Assembly (NCBI RefSeq): GCF_032118995.1
Contig: NC_092652.1
Location: 26,525,044-26,589,043 of the forward strand
From: Asterias amurensis
Lineage: Eukaryota > Echinodermata > Asteroidea > Forcipulatida > Asteriidae
Reading direction: 5' to 3'
Length of the DNA: 64,000 nt
The first letter of the stretch is position 1; every line of letters begins with the position of its first letter. The position numbers and the translations under genes are program-made. Of the stretch, positions 31,906 to 46,900 are shown piece by piece. The notes under the pieces were generated by a model. It saw only the letters and a program-made list of their open reading frames with translations, was not told where the DNA came from and searched no databases.

Positions 31906-34900
31906 TTAATGTAAAGTTTCATCATTCAGATTAATAACTGACACTCGATTCTGACGCGGGATTCTTTTACAAGCTCCACAGATGACCCAGAAACCACAGA
32001 AGAACCGCTTGAATCCGCTCCTAAAGTTCCGGTTCATCATGCCGTAGATGACTGGATTTATGGCACTACTGGCAAAAATCATATACACAGAGAAGACATT
32101 GAGCGCCGGATCGATATCCACTTCTCTGGAACTCTCTAAGAAGTTGATGATTGTCACTGGCGACCAGCAAAGAACGAAAGATGTAAGAACCATGAAGACC
32201 ATGAGGGTGACACGTAGATCATCTTTAGGAGGTAGGTAGGTCGACTTGGCATTACTTGATTTCTCCGTCCCACTACGGGAGGTTTTGGTGTTGCTTCGCT
32301 GCCGTTTAATCAGAGCTGCTTCCCCGTGATCCGGAGCGGACGCGGTACGGTAGATCCTTGAGTGGGCACTCTTGGATCGCGACGGTAGGGACTCGCGTTT
32401 TTTAAAAGGCGTTTGAGAGGAATCCACGTGGTATGGCGATGGAGGCACGGTAAGCGTCAAACTCTTCTGCTGAGTTTCTGGTTCCTGGTGAGTTTTATTT
32501 GCAACTTGGATATATCGAGAGTCTTCTTTAATATCATGCTCGATAAGAGACCAGGATCGCATACGTTTCTGCGTCAAGGCTTCTGTTGTTTCTACAGCCG
32601 GTACAGCTCCGTCTGTATCAATACACATCTGAACTCCAATATCCAGGCCACTAGGGATTGGTTCTCCATCCAGCACTACCGGTGCAACTACCCCCGAGAC
32701 CGCACTGATACTATCACCCCCTCCGTACATCCCTGAGACCTGCTGGCTACCGCGTCTCCGTTCGGACCGTCCAACGCTGCTGTTACTCACGTTACGCGAG
32801 TGAGACCCAGCTTGTTTCCCGCGGGACGTGTGCTCTCTCATCTTCTTAAACTTCTTACGGACGAGTCGGAAGATGGAGAAGTAAGCTACGAAGGTTACCA
32901 CGAAGGGGAAGAAGATTCCTAGAGTGAAGACGAAGACTGTATAGGAGATTTCTGTGGACCATTTTAAGGTGCAGATTGCTCTCTCTGGAATGTACTCGTA
33001 TTGAGACCAGCCGACGACAGGAGGGAAGGCAAGAACTCCTGATAATATCCACACACCTGTAAAAAATCAGAAAAAAAAGTAAAATATTAAATAATTCCCC
33101 GTTGTGTTTTTTGATGAACAAAAAATGGATGTGTCCACACATTGTGTAAGGAACGCACTGTGGAATGGAACAAAGACGATCAGAGCATCTGATCAAAACG
33201 ATGAGTTGTCAACAACCACTTGTTTTCAGAACCGACTCAACTGAACAGAGATTACACTGAAAAGAGTTGCTTCTTTCTACCATAAACCTCAATTTCTACT
33301 CCCACCATGCAACGTTTCGGCTCATACTAATGGTCACATTGTTTTTCAAACATTCGCAAACAATTTGTACTTTGAAACCCAGTCTTTATTAATGACTATT
33401 TTCGACAACATGCGGCTGATCTGACGGTTTGAATACCCGCAGTACACGTGCCCAGGCGCAGCCAAACATTTCAATTTGCAGAGAAGGTGGGTGCAAGCGG
33501 GGAAAATACATAAAATTACTTTTTATCGATCTCATTTTTTGTGGACAAGAGGGGGAGAGCCTGGCTGCCTGCCCTCGCCTTTTCCCCGGTCGGTTACAAT
33601 TCCTACTGGATGGTTAGACGGTATTAATTTGAACACGAATATCTGCCATTGCGCGCCTTTAATTTCTATGGCGTCATCAAAGAGCCCCCAGCTTCCCCTA
33701 AAACCCTATAATGAATCCCTTGAAGAAATTGACTGATTCATGTCATTATATAAGTTGGATATGCAGCACGTAGTGCAAGAGTATGATCCATGTGTTAATT
33801 ATGGAGTAATGGTGATTGATAGATCCGATACCCAGCAAGGACTTTCTCTATAATCAGATACACGTGGGCAAGTTTCCTCGTTTTTACGGCGCGTGGATTT
33901 TTGATAACTGTTCTTTGAATCAAATGTAGATACCACATACTAGGATAATGGCTCAGTACAACGCACGTATTCAAGTTCACAATATATAAATCGACTCAAA
34001 TTAACGTTAAAGTTGAATGGCTCGAGCGGTCTCCTGACCCAACATCAAAGAGCTGCGTAGCACCTTGGTAGGCCTAGTGCTTCACAATGTACTGCTTAGT
34101 AAAAACAAACTAGCAGGATACCAGTCACAAGTGGCACATAACGAAGTGGCATTTTAACTGTTAACATTAATCTTGTGAGCATAGTTTTGTTGTGCCTTTA
34201 TAGCTACTGTTTTGTATTTGACAGCTTTGGTCCCTGCTCATTTCATCGGTGTTGCGGGATTAGTCATGAGATGTCCTTCAGCAATATGTGCTTCTCTAAA
34301 CTCAGTTGTATAAATGGGAACTTCAGAGGGCTGAGACAGTATTGTGTTAGATTAATAACCCCTGATGCTCACAAGGGAGCAGAGAAAGTGAATGGTCTAA
34401 AGGTATACCAGATGAACAGGGGGTAATATAACACTGTAAAGTGCCTTGATTTATACTAATGGGATTGTGCGCTATAAACTTGAATCTTCCAGTCTCCGTC
34501 AGGGACCATTTGTCCCAATCGATCACTGTCTTTGTATAAAGGACTACCAACATATTCTAATTAAAAACACTGCAACTCATGTCATTATTTCATACTGTGT
34601 ATTGGTGACGTCACTGATTACGATCATACAGGCTGACAAATTCACATAGGATGTTCGCACGACGTGTTCAATTTAGCTGGACTGGCCCCGTTTCGTCATT
34701 CATTAGGTGAAACGTTTTTGTCCTCGTTTTAAATGAGTAACGTCCGGGGATTTTAAGAACCAGAGTGGTTTTAAAACGACGATCGTCTTTACTCTTACTG
34801 TGTCGTGTCGAAAGTTAGAAACTTACAGCATACAGGATATCCTCAACCGAACGTCATTAAGAATGACGTAATGGCATTTGTGTGACGTCACAGACGGGCG

Positions 34901-37900
34901 TAATCGCTGAGGAAATGTTCCGTAGAGACATGTACGCCTCCGTGGCTTCCGTTAAGTTGATTAATTGTTGCTAGGATAGGAAAATAATCAAAGCGGATGG
35001 ATCGTCACTCGGTCTGGACGGGATGACCCCGGTGACCTTGGATCAAGATGTTTGAATGTCATGAGGACGGAAAGCATACGGCTGTTTCATGTCGATAGGT
35101 TTCACAGTAACTAATTCTAGAAGTGTTTAGTAGCTAGACGATATCGCTGATACATGGGACGTGTTTTGGCAAACGTGCGGTATGTACAACCATGTACCTA
35201 TTATCTTTTGAAGGGAGTGTTGGCTCTGAAAAGAGCCGGCTTTGTCTCAACGTTTTAAACAGTATGCTCGTCTACAGGAGACATTGATGCGTTATTCTCC
35301 GTGACAAAGACAAAGGATTGTTGGCCTTTGTGTTCCAAGCTCAACCCATGGTTTCGAAAGGGCGCGTTCAGTTTTTACTTTGTAAATTTGACTCCATGTA
35401 AAGCCATCACTCGCAGCCACAGGCTGAAGAAATAAAATTAGTCTGTTCCTTTACTTTGAGGTAAACAAAACCTTTACAATTGCTTCTTCTTATTCAGGAT
35501 TCATGACCAGAAAATGTTCCGGGTAAAATTACACATGTGTGGGCACTTGGATTTGTCCGTCTATCACACTCCAATGGTAAATTAATGCCTGGGCCCAATT
35601 TCATAGAGCTGCTTAAGCAAAAAATTTTGCTTAAGCAAAAAATTCATTGCTTAGTAAAATCAGATTACCGGCCAAGACTCCACTCAATTGTTATGCTAAG
35701 TCACAAACAGCTAAATACTAGTCATAAGCAATGTATATGGCATGAAACTTTGGCCAGTAACATGTGTAAAATAAGCGAGCTATTTTTGTGCTTAAGCAAA
35801 TTTTTTGCTTAAGCAGCTCTATGAAATTGGCCCCTGGAGATAGACAGCCAACCATCTCAATAAAAATCAATAATTCTTGGAACAAGGATGTGGTTTAAAG
35901 AAACAAGATAAAGACCTTGTACTTCTACGTCATCTTCAGCTTGTTATCATTACGGGGTCATTTTGAAGTGACATTCAAAGTATTCGTGTTTTTTTAAATG
36001 GTATTGATGCTTGCCAACGGTTACATCATCATGACATGCTCATGCAAAATAGCAAACTACGGTGGCTCTGAAGGGACATGCGATATCAGATCTGATCGCT
36101 TTTATAAAACCACGGTTCTTTCACTATCATGATCATAAAATCGGGCGCCAATTCTGACAACAAACCGGTTCTCTACTGGGCCCAACTTCATTGAGCTGCT
36201 TAAGCACAAAATTTTGCTTAAGCAAAAAAATCCTTGCCGAGTTAGTAAAATCAGATTACCGGCCAAGACTCCACTCAATTGTTATACTAAGTAAACAGCA
36301 GCTAAATACCAGTCACAAGCAATGTATCTGGCATGACATTTTTGCCAGTAACATGTGAAAAATAAGCGAGCTATTTTCGTGCTTAAGCAATTTTTTGCTT
36401 AAGCAGCTCTATGAAATTGGCCTGAATCAAAAGCTGCAATAAATTCCCACATTCTCGTGGCTTTTGTGCCACGGGTTACAGTGTGTCCTCATGATGTTTG
36501 TTGTGACGTATGAAGTCATTTATTTTGTATACCATACTCTAAAAGTTCCGGGTCTGGAGTGATTCCGGATCCGGCTCCCGTGGGGCCTGACTCATTTTGG
36601 GGGCAGTATAACATCCAGCATCTGTTTCAGAATGACCAAGAAATGGGTCAAACTGACGCAGGATTCGAGTTAGAATCCAATTATGAACCACTTTCCGGGT
36701 ACACCTGTTCCAGAATGGATCAGATCCCCTGGGCCAAGGATTCCGGGTCAAAATTTGAACCGGAAGTTTTTAAAAGTTGCATTTGTTTATACATAATTTT
36801 ACATAAACAAAGACAAAACGGAATAATACGATTTTGTTTTAAAAGCAAAAAGGTAATCTGAAAATAAGTGAACAGCTCCAATATAGCATTAACATACCAA
36901 GTGCCTGGTGAAATTATTTATCAACTTAGACTAGTAGTAACATCTGACCTTCATACAGTGTGGTGAAGTATTCCAATGTGACACAGGTATTTACTGACAT
37001 ATATTTTAATCGTTATTTCTTGTCGAGCTTTGCCCTGTCGTTGATGAATGAGCGAGGAGAAATTAACCCGGATGAGTTTTACGGCACTGGAAACATTTGG
37101 TAATTGTCAAAGACAAGTACATTTACTTGGTGAATCCCAGTATATGCATGAAATAACAAACCTGTGAAAATTTGACTCAATGGTCATCGAAGTTGCAAGA
37201 GAACAATGTAAAATAAAACACCATTGTTCCACAATTAATGTGTGTGCTTTCATTTGCCTAATAAAAGGCTTCAGCTGTCTCTTAATATTTTGGGCGAGAA
37301 ATTACCTCTTTCTCAAAAACTACGTTACTTCAGAGGGAGCCGTTTCTCCCAATTTTGTTATACCATCAACAGCTCTCAAATTAATGCTCGTTACCAAGTA
37401 AGCTTTGATGCTAAGAATTAATTTGAGTAACTACCAATAGTGTCCAGTGCCTTTAAACATTATTTAGAGCAGATGGAATTGTCGAAATAGTCCACTTGCT
37501 GCGATCCGATACTAAATATATAAACATTGATCAATAGTATATTATTATGTGTGTCCTTTCTAAGGGAAACTACTATCCGACGACTGTTTAGCTTAATCCA
37601 AACATCCACTTCAAATATAATACCATTTTGCTTTCAAATTTGCAAACTCTGATTCTGATAATAGTTATGAAAGTTACATGTCGGTGGTCTTAAAATCTTT
37701 CTCTTGGACAGAGTGTAAAATCCTTTTTAATAATATATTTAAGAAAACAGAATTTAGGTGTTGCAAACGTCTTCAAACCAAAAGGACCTATAGCACAATG
37801 ACAAGAAATGGTTATCGAAAGATCGAAAGATAAATATTTTTTTGCAATAATACTATTTCATTAGGCCCTATATTATTATTGTTGGCAAGGGTCTAGTTTT

Positions 37901-40900
37901 ATTTTTATGTTTCCCATGACAGCCCCTGTACAACCTTTTTTCATTGTGATGTCTAAAGATTTAAAATAAATAAATCAAATTAATAAACAAATAATCAAAT
38001 CAGTGGAGAAAGGGTCTCAAACGTGTTCGATTTTTTAGCGAAACATACAAAAGCCTTTATACTAATGTAATAGTATTGCCAATAAGAATCTAATTGCCCT
38101 ATTTCTTTAAACCTTTCATGCAAATTGGTGTTGTTGATTTGATTTGATTTTGAGATGGTTTATTGAAATGGTTACCTTCGAAAGCGCTTGCATATGTGTT
38201 TGTGTTACTAGTTAGTCATTAAAGGCAGTGGACACTATTGGTAATTGTCAAAGATCAGTCTTCTTACTTGCTGTATCTCAACATATGCATAAAATAACAA
38301 ACCTGTGAAAATTTGAGCTCGATTAGTCGTCGGAGTTGCGAGATAACTATGAAAGAAAAAATTACCCTTGTCACACGAAATTGTGTGCTTTCAGATGCTT
38401 GATTTCGAGACCTCAAATTCTAAACTTGAGGTCTCGAAATCAATTTCGTGGAAAATTAGTTCTTTCTCGAAAACTACTCCACTTCAGAGGGAGCCGTTTC
38501 TCACAATGTTTTGTACCACCAACCTCTCCCCATTACTCGTTACAAAGTAAGGTTTTATGCTAATAATTATTTGAGTAATTACCAATAGTGTCCACTGCCT
38601 TTAAAGTGCTACATTTTATTTTCCTCTATGCAAATATTACCTGACTAACACGACTACCCACTACTTAAAGACCATTATGTTGATGTTAATACATTGGTAT
38701 TTCCAATAAGAATGCATGCTCCGTTTCTTTAAATCCATCATATTCAAATTTGTGTTTTACATCTTGATTGTGGCATCTCAGATAACAATATTCAATTCCA
38801 GAAGGATTTTCTGTGATGTGAAACATAAATTGGAGGTAACGATCCAAGGCAGTCTCGCCTTGAATTGCCAACGCGGTCTGCACGTCGTTGCATCTTTTCA
38901 TTATTCTTAAAATGTTGCTCATGGCCTAACATCGATAACTATTTTCGAATCATGCTTTTTAGAGCTTTTACAGTAATTGATGTTTGTAGACGTCAGAAAC
39001 TGGAGTAATTTGAAGGGAACATACACTGAGTATAAATTCAATTTGCTCAAGGTTTTCCTTGCCGATAACATAATTCAGTAAGTATGTTACTAAATTTCAA
39101 CGATTCAAGGAAATTGATTACTTGTGTAACAATTTTGCCCCCCCCCCCCCTGTTTACATGAGGGTAAGCTATGTTTGGTATTCCGATATCATGATTTGCA
39201 GAATATTATGTTGTGTTTCCTTCTGATCAGATGAAAGGTTTCTATATGGTTTGAAACTAATGTTATGCATCTCTTAGTAGGATTTTAAACGTTGCATGGT
39301 GAAGATACAAACCAGAGGATTCGTGGAGACTACTGGGCCTAATTAAGCAGAAAATATTACACACCTGCGCATGATACCAAATTGTACAATCATGTGACAT
39401 GTTGTTTGGTTGGTAACCTTATTCTGGTCAACATACAGCCGATTTCACAAAGGGCTAAGATTGATCTTAACTGCGAATCAATCATAGTTTGCTAAGTAAA
39501 GTGTGATGTCACAATACAAATCATTATGGTAATACTGACAATTTGTCTTGCGATGAATTTTATTGCTTTGTGAAATCGGCACTGGCATGGTCCTAATACA
39601 CAGAACCACCACGGATCGTGAGATTGTGCACCATTTAATAAATATCTTCTATCTTAGATCTTAGATTGTTTATCTTTTTACCATTGTGTATCCGCAAACC
39701 TCACTTGATCCTTGGATATGTTATTTATAAAATAGTAGCATGTTCAAGTCTGGTGATTATTCGACCATTTTGTTGTCCCTTTCCTTTAGCGCGTGAAGGA
39801 GGCTCGATTCTCGCTTGCTTTTCTTGTTTCAATGTTTGAATACACATGAGGCCTACAAAGTCTATTGTACAAACATCATGTTGGTGTATTAAAAAAGCAT
39901 CGGTTTGCAGCGAGAATTTCTCCCTTGTGCAAAGCTGATCCTCAAGTCGTAAAAGAGATTGCAAAGAAAAACATTCCCCAAGTCCAAAAACGACGAAAGC
40001 TACGATCATGTCATCTTGAGAATAAAGACATTCATCCACCAATATTAACTGCATCCGTATTCCCATGATTATACAACATTCTGTAGCCATCTTCAAGCAT
40101 AGATCTAATACACACAAGGGCTTCAGGGAAATCTACCAGTAGATGAAACGAGATTCGTTCGATCGTGTTACATACAATGGCCAATGTGTGGTTCGTACTT
40201 CAGGATTTAATGATAAGATGGAGTGAATTTATACCGGAATATTCCTTGATTAAAAGTCGAATTGGTGTTTGCTTCGTACTCGGGGTATTTGAGTCAATTG
40301 AGAAGGGAATATGAGAAGCAATTTTAATGGAAAGGAAAATGGGTTGAAGTTCTTCGTGCAGTGATTGATTAGACTGCGAAAGTCTTGCTCGTGGTCTAAC
40401 ATTGAACCCGTAAAAATGTGTTTTCATTCGTTGTTTTTTTTTCACACGTTAAAAAAACGTTTTCAAAATTATTTGCAAAGCTCTGAAAGTCTGCACTCTA
40501 ACAAATTACGGGGTTAGAATTCACCCGGATTCCGGGAACTCGGCTTTCTGCCTGACCCAACTCAGGGTCAAGCTAACCTGTGCCTAATTTCATAAAGCTG
40601 CTTAAAGCTCAACATAATTATGCTTAGCAGAATAAGGTTACCAGCTAAAGTACCATGTCACAGGTTCACTATGTGCTTGGTATCATGTTTGTTTTTGCTG
40701 AGCAGAATACAGTAACCATCATTCTGTGCTTAACAGCTCTATGAAACTGGGCTTGGACAGTAGTTTTAAAATATGATTATTTTTATAACTCCTATTTTGC
40801 GTAATTTGGACCATTTTGGGGTCACATTGACACAGATTCCGGATCATACTGACACAGAAACGTGTCAGGCCCCATGGGGCACGGAGTTGGATAATAATTA

Positions 40901-43900
40901 AACATCGGCCAATCTGCGATGGGAAAGATAGAATTCTATCTTATATGAAACGTTTTGCACATTAAGAATTCTTCTACAGTACTGGATAATGTTTTACAGG
41001 TATAAAATATTGTCAAAAATCTAGGTTCCAATTCTACTTTAGGAACGTCTCTCGAATAAGGTATTAGGTATTAATTAGGCGTTATTATATGCAGCTCAAA
41101 CACCTCAACCCAGTATGAGTTGGCAAAGGTCTATATTTAGACCTGCTCGCTGCAGCATATTTGCAAAAAATATTTGAGGAGATCTTCGTCATTTTAAAGG
41201 TACGCCTACTTCGAGGCAAATCATTGGTCTGTTACAAAACTGGCAAAACTAGCAACATCTAAAAAACTGATGTAGGTCTAAATGTTTTATATAAAAAACA
41301 CGCTGTAGAAGTTGTAATGCAAAATTAAAAAGGACCTCAAAATTAAACAAACTGAAAATGATGTACAAGCATTGCGTAACACCACGGCATAGGCCTAAAC
41401 TCAACAATAGGACCGGAAAATATCTGTGGAATCTTCTTACAGTTGCTCGCAAAAAAGGAGTCGACACATACAATTTTAATCAAATTCCAAACCGAGGCTA
41501 GCAGGTAAAACACTCTTACCCCTTTGGTTTAATGTGAATGAGTGTAAACATTTTCTTGAGGTCGGGCACGATGGCGACGCTATCAGCGGTAAAGATCTTT
41601 CAAGCTATCAATTTTCATCAGTCGATCCAACGGTTTTAATACATCCATATAAAGACCATTCACCGTCGAGCTGTTACAAAATGTGAATCATTATCTATTA
41701 CTGTAACACACCTCATGCTGCTTAAGATGTGGAACAAATTATTACCACATATTATATATACTCTTATGTACTTAGCTATTTATAGTGATAATTCATAATA
41801 ATATAGACAGCGGGGAGCCTAATACTACACCGTGTGCCCGTTCGTCTCGCTTATTCCCTTTCGTCTCGCTTATTCCCTTAAGTGCATTCTAACACGCCTG
41901 CAAGAAATACCGTCATCACATTCGTGCTTATGAATCCAGAAACATACAGTTCATCATTGAAGCAAGTCATTTCATACAAATACATTTTGGTAGTGGTTTT
42001 CAATGAAAACTTAATGCCTATATTTGAACATTAATTCCAATTAATAGTTTAACATCTTTCCTCTTAGAAAACAAAAGGCGATTTACATAGTACGTAACGA
42101 TTAACCGAAATGTTGATTTTGAAATATCTGTTTGTCAACTCAATGACGCCATACATCCTATAGCCTAATGGTATTCCGACCTAATTGCTTTAACATAAAA
42201 CACAATCCATAAATCACAATTAAATTCATCTTCAGCTTGGTCTAGGCCTATATCATAGATTGCTATGGCGATATGTATATTTGATGACTCATTGGACAGC
42301 ACGATTTTCACGATGTACAACATTGTTTTAACTATAGTCATATCACGGGTCATTCTTAGTAGCAAAGTCAAACAATATTCAGACGGGAACAAAGAAGTTT
42401 CCTTTGAGTTGCCTTTTTGGTGTAAGTTGAATCATAAGCAAAGCATTCTTAACCGCACTTTTTTGATGTACAAAGATCTGTGACATCTCCTTTTTTTCTT
42501 CTTTCTTTTTTACCCCTTATATGGAAAAATACGAAATTTTAAGAACAATTGCTATCAAGTTGACAAAAGATTGAAGCTAGTTGTATTAAGCAGAAAAAGG
42601 ATTAAAAGGCAATGGAGAGTCTAGTTTCTATTGTAACGGATTCTTGCTCGGCCAGCACTTTTTGTGGAATGGTGTTTTGTGGGACAGTAGAAATATTGGC
42701 AGTTTAAGTCGTTGTTGAATCTCATTCCAATGTCACACTTGAGCTTGTGTTTTCGTAAAATCTCTTTTTTAAATAAATAAATAAATGGATATGTTTTTGT
42801 CTCGAAAATGTGGCTCTGCATAAACCTACAGAATAATTTGCTCAAATAAAATGGTAAAGAAAACATGTTTATCCAGGACATCCGATGCCCACTTTCCGGA
42901 CGCAGTTTATCCATCATGGCTGCCAACCTGTTCCTTACGTTTACGCACGTCAATTAATCGTCATAGCGGGACACATTAAGGAATTGTTTACTGGTTTGTG
43001 CGTTCAAATGCACATGGGGTAAAAACAAATGTAATTAAATTAATGTCATCAAATCTAATCTAATTCAATACAGTGATGGATGTCATTAACCAAAATTAAA
43101 TAAGACCAACGCTAGAGTAATTGTTTACTTAGACAACTGAAGGTCATCCTAGTTTCTAAAAACTTACAGAGTGTTTAACAACAACGGCAGGTATTCCATG
43201 GAAAATACAGCCTTCATTTTATTGCCTACTCCCAACGGTCAAACCTTATTAAGACCTGGCGAGATTTAATTTACATCATGGGCTGCACTCACAATCAGAG
43301 TAAATTTACTCCTTATTGACAACACTGAATGACTGCTATATAGCTATATAGGCTAATTCCTGTATGGTTTGAGCACGTTTAGTCACTAAATGTTTACTTT
43401 TACATTTTTATTTTCGATCTAGACAAAATGTTTAGTTGAATTGATGTAGGATTTTAAAATCTATCAAAGATTGAAAAGCCTTTAGTATTAGATTATTTGT
43501 CAACACTTCTAGTTTATTTAAAGACCTGCTTTTTGATTATCGAAAACTGACATCTACGATATTATTTCTGAAAATCGCACAAATAACGTAAAAACTGAAC
43601 ATGTGGGTAACGGAAATCTTGCACAGTATATTTGACCCCAAAATTTGAATTCCTGTATAAAGTTCTCGTACTCGGACATCCAAGTACTTGGTACTCGACT
43701 GTTGGGCTTGGTAGGTCTGCTCAGATTTAAGAATATCCGGTAGGCCTACTTAAACACCTTGCACGGGTATTCAATGGCCAGCTACTCATATTGGAGTATC
43801 ACTTTAGTGTTCCGAAGTGCTTGATACTCTGAAATGATAGGCCTTCTTGACTGCAAAGAACATAACCCGAACACCATAAATAACAGTTTATACAGCCAAA

Positions 43901-46900
43901 CCTACGAAACACTTCCTTGAATCCTCCATCCATTTGAATTTTCGAGTCCGTCCTCCTGTCATGATTAATTTCCAGAAAGTGCAGAGGCAGTAATTCTAAG
44001 TAACATCGCGCCCGTAACTCGCGGTTAACAACTCGCAGTTATAACTGCGACTGACAATGCAAAATGTATCTCATTACAAACGGCTTGTATTGGTAGGAGA
44101 AGTTTACATTCAAATTGCGCTCAATTTCAACGCACATGTAGCTCCGTCGACTTCTTTGTTTGATTGTTTGTGTGCATTTCCTTAAATGTATTTATTCATA
44201 CACCTCGCTCCATCATGATTGCAACATCCATAACTGGACTTGGCCAACTTAAAGTTTCATTCCCTTACTTTTTAAGTTCACTTATAGGGCATTTTTCAAG
44301 TAGTTTGTTTATTTTGTTAAGTCAAGAGTTGGGTTCTTCCCCAGTGTAAAGGATATATCCGAAATAATGAGATTCATTGCTGAAGATCCTCGAATTAAAA
44401 AGTTGCCCTAAGATCCGGATACAACTAATAGTCAACCGTGCACGCAAACTCTAGTGTTTTTAAATGACTTTCTTTACTATCTCCCTTGTTCAGTGTCTTG
44501 TGACCGCGAAATGTGACCTTTTCGGTCAGTAAGTACTGCTATGTTTCTTGGGACTCCTAATAAATACTAAACTATTTCTCAAAAACAGAATCTAACAGTA
44601 TTATGACAAATCGAAAGTGAAATATTGAAAGTGAAATCGAAAAGGAATATACAAATGTCTTGAAATGGCAAATCGGGTGCAGCTACAACAACATTGACTG
44701 ATTTTTGTCCCCTTATTTTTTTTTTCTTTTTCTTTTTTAAGCCTATGGTGGTCCTGAACTGACAATGTAAAGTCGGCACCCATGTTCATTGAGTTATTCA
44801 CAGCTTTAGTCATCGTCACACGATTAGAAGAGAACATGTTGTGTTAAGGTGACTCTCTAAAAGATCACTTGTTCATTATTATGCAACCCCGTCCCCAGGT
44901 TTCGCGTTATCGCATTGTAACTGTTAGGTACCCCGGCGTCGTGCTGTATAAATAGCAGTGTTTATACAAAAGCTTTTCTTTTGGGCCGATGTAGACGTGA
45001 TGTGCATGCTGTGTGAAATTGAACATTATGTGGTGTTCTTCATTGTTGTAGTACCGGTATCTTACTGATGGAATCTCCATTTATCTCTTTGTACGTTAAC
45101 AACTCTCGCCTCAAGGGAAGCTGAACGTCCCTGTGAATGAAATTGACTATTGAAAGTCAAGGTTTCTGAAAATGCCCTGTTGGCCTGGGATCCCGTGACT
45201 CTAGACCTGGAACATCCCAGATGTACATTCAAGAGGTTTTAACAGACTCTGTGAATCGTCAGAACAAATATTAGGTTCGGACACAATGTGGACTGCTCAT
45301 TCTCCCTCTGATGACTGCTCAACCTCTTCCAAGACAATTTGAAGACACAAGGACTACAAATCCTGATTTCAGGAGAATTTGTAGCCTGGCTTGAGCACAA
45401 AGTATCCTTTAACTGTGTTCTACTAAGCAAACATTAACATGATACCAGTCACAGATGGTACTTGTTGTTTGGCTGGGACTCCCTGTTAACCTTGTTCTTG
45501 TGTAAGCATGATTCGTACTCAGTTCTGTTTGTCTTTAGGTAGCCCTGTTAATCTGGGACTGATTGTTGAAATTAAATTAGAAGAACAAACCTGTGACCTG
45601 ACGCAAAGAAAAATAAACATTTAGACTAGCTCCATGAATATTTAGACTGGCTCCTAGTCGAATGGGTGCTGTTATAATTGTCTCTCGGTTGAGCACGGAT
45701 TAAAGAGGCTATGTCGGTGTGGCAGTTTCTGAACTGAGCTTTCTCCCGTAGACGATCAAATCAATCTGATCAAAACGTCCAGCACCACTTTAATCACAGA
45801 GAAATTCAATATACACTTGGTGTTATCACGACGATCAAATCAATCTGATCAAATCAAATCAAATCAAATCAAGACGATCAAATCAATCTGATCAAAACGT
45901 CGAGCACCACTTTAATCAATACACTTGGTGTTACCACGACCCTTATTTCGAATTGATTGAATATTTGAATTGGAATAAGGCCCGCATCATTTCTAATATT
46001 TTCTTTGCATATTGTAACTTTATGCAAAGGGCTGCTGAAAATGGCCAGCCATAATTTTCAAAACCAAAGCAACTAATAAATCAAAATTATAGTTGATAAA
46101 TATGTGCCGCAAACGTCTCCTGAATTTAAATTTGCCAGTGTTCATCCACCTTTTGAGTACTGCAAATAAACCTGGTTAATGCTTAAACCCCAAAAAACTC
46201 TCGCTGTTTTATACAAGGCTAATTGTCGATTTTGAACTTCGCTCTTGAGGAGCAGAACAAATTGGCAAGTATCTCCTTGAGATGAATATACAATCTCTTT
46301 GTGAATATTAAATGATGTACCATCACGACCAAGGACAAGACGTCGAATGTCTTAGTTCTGTTTACATTGAGGCTACATCAGATATGTTATTCAGGTCCCT
46401 TGGCAATAATCATATTGCCATTGCTGAATTAATTTCAAATCATCTAAAAGCATTAAAGGCTGTAATAAATCACTGGTTATTGGAAGAGATAATTAATTCT
46501 TCTAGTTTTCATCAAATTCGATTTTAATGTTTTTGTGAAAGCAGCGAGAAGCTGTTAATGTTTTGTGTCAGATATTTTGTCCGGTATAGTAAAGGTTTGC
46601 GCTAGCACCATGTAACGATAATCTCTTGGGGTTGGGGTGGCTCTGAAAAGAACCGTAGGTTTCAACTTGACGTTTTTATCGTAGCTCTGATCGTCTTCTG
46701 TAGAAAGCCAGCCTATTTTGCCCTGCTTCATCATGTGTTTATTTGGATTAAATAATCAAAAGCTAAATTTAACACCTGTGCCTTCCAGTGCTATTTTCTT
46801 AACATTTGCAATGTTTCCGGACGGAAATATTCCCTGGAGATGATTTGTTTAAGATGAACATTTTTGATCGGTGAGTCTGAAATCGAAACTTATCAATTTC

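Noticed and set aside
35222..35237. A histone gene on the - strand
   Set aside because: The stem-loop is perfect, but no histone coding sequence is found in the preceding kilobase and the flank matches a dispersed repeat.
39725..40117. 130-codon - strand frame in the GPCR intron
   Set aside because: No domain, no splice partner with matching phase, no coding-type composition.
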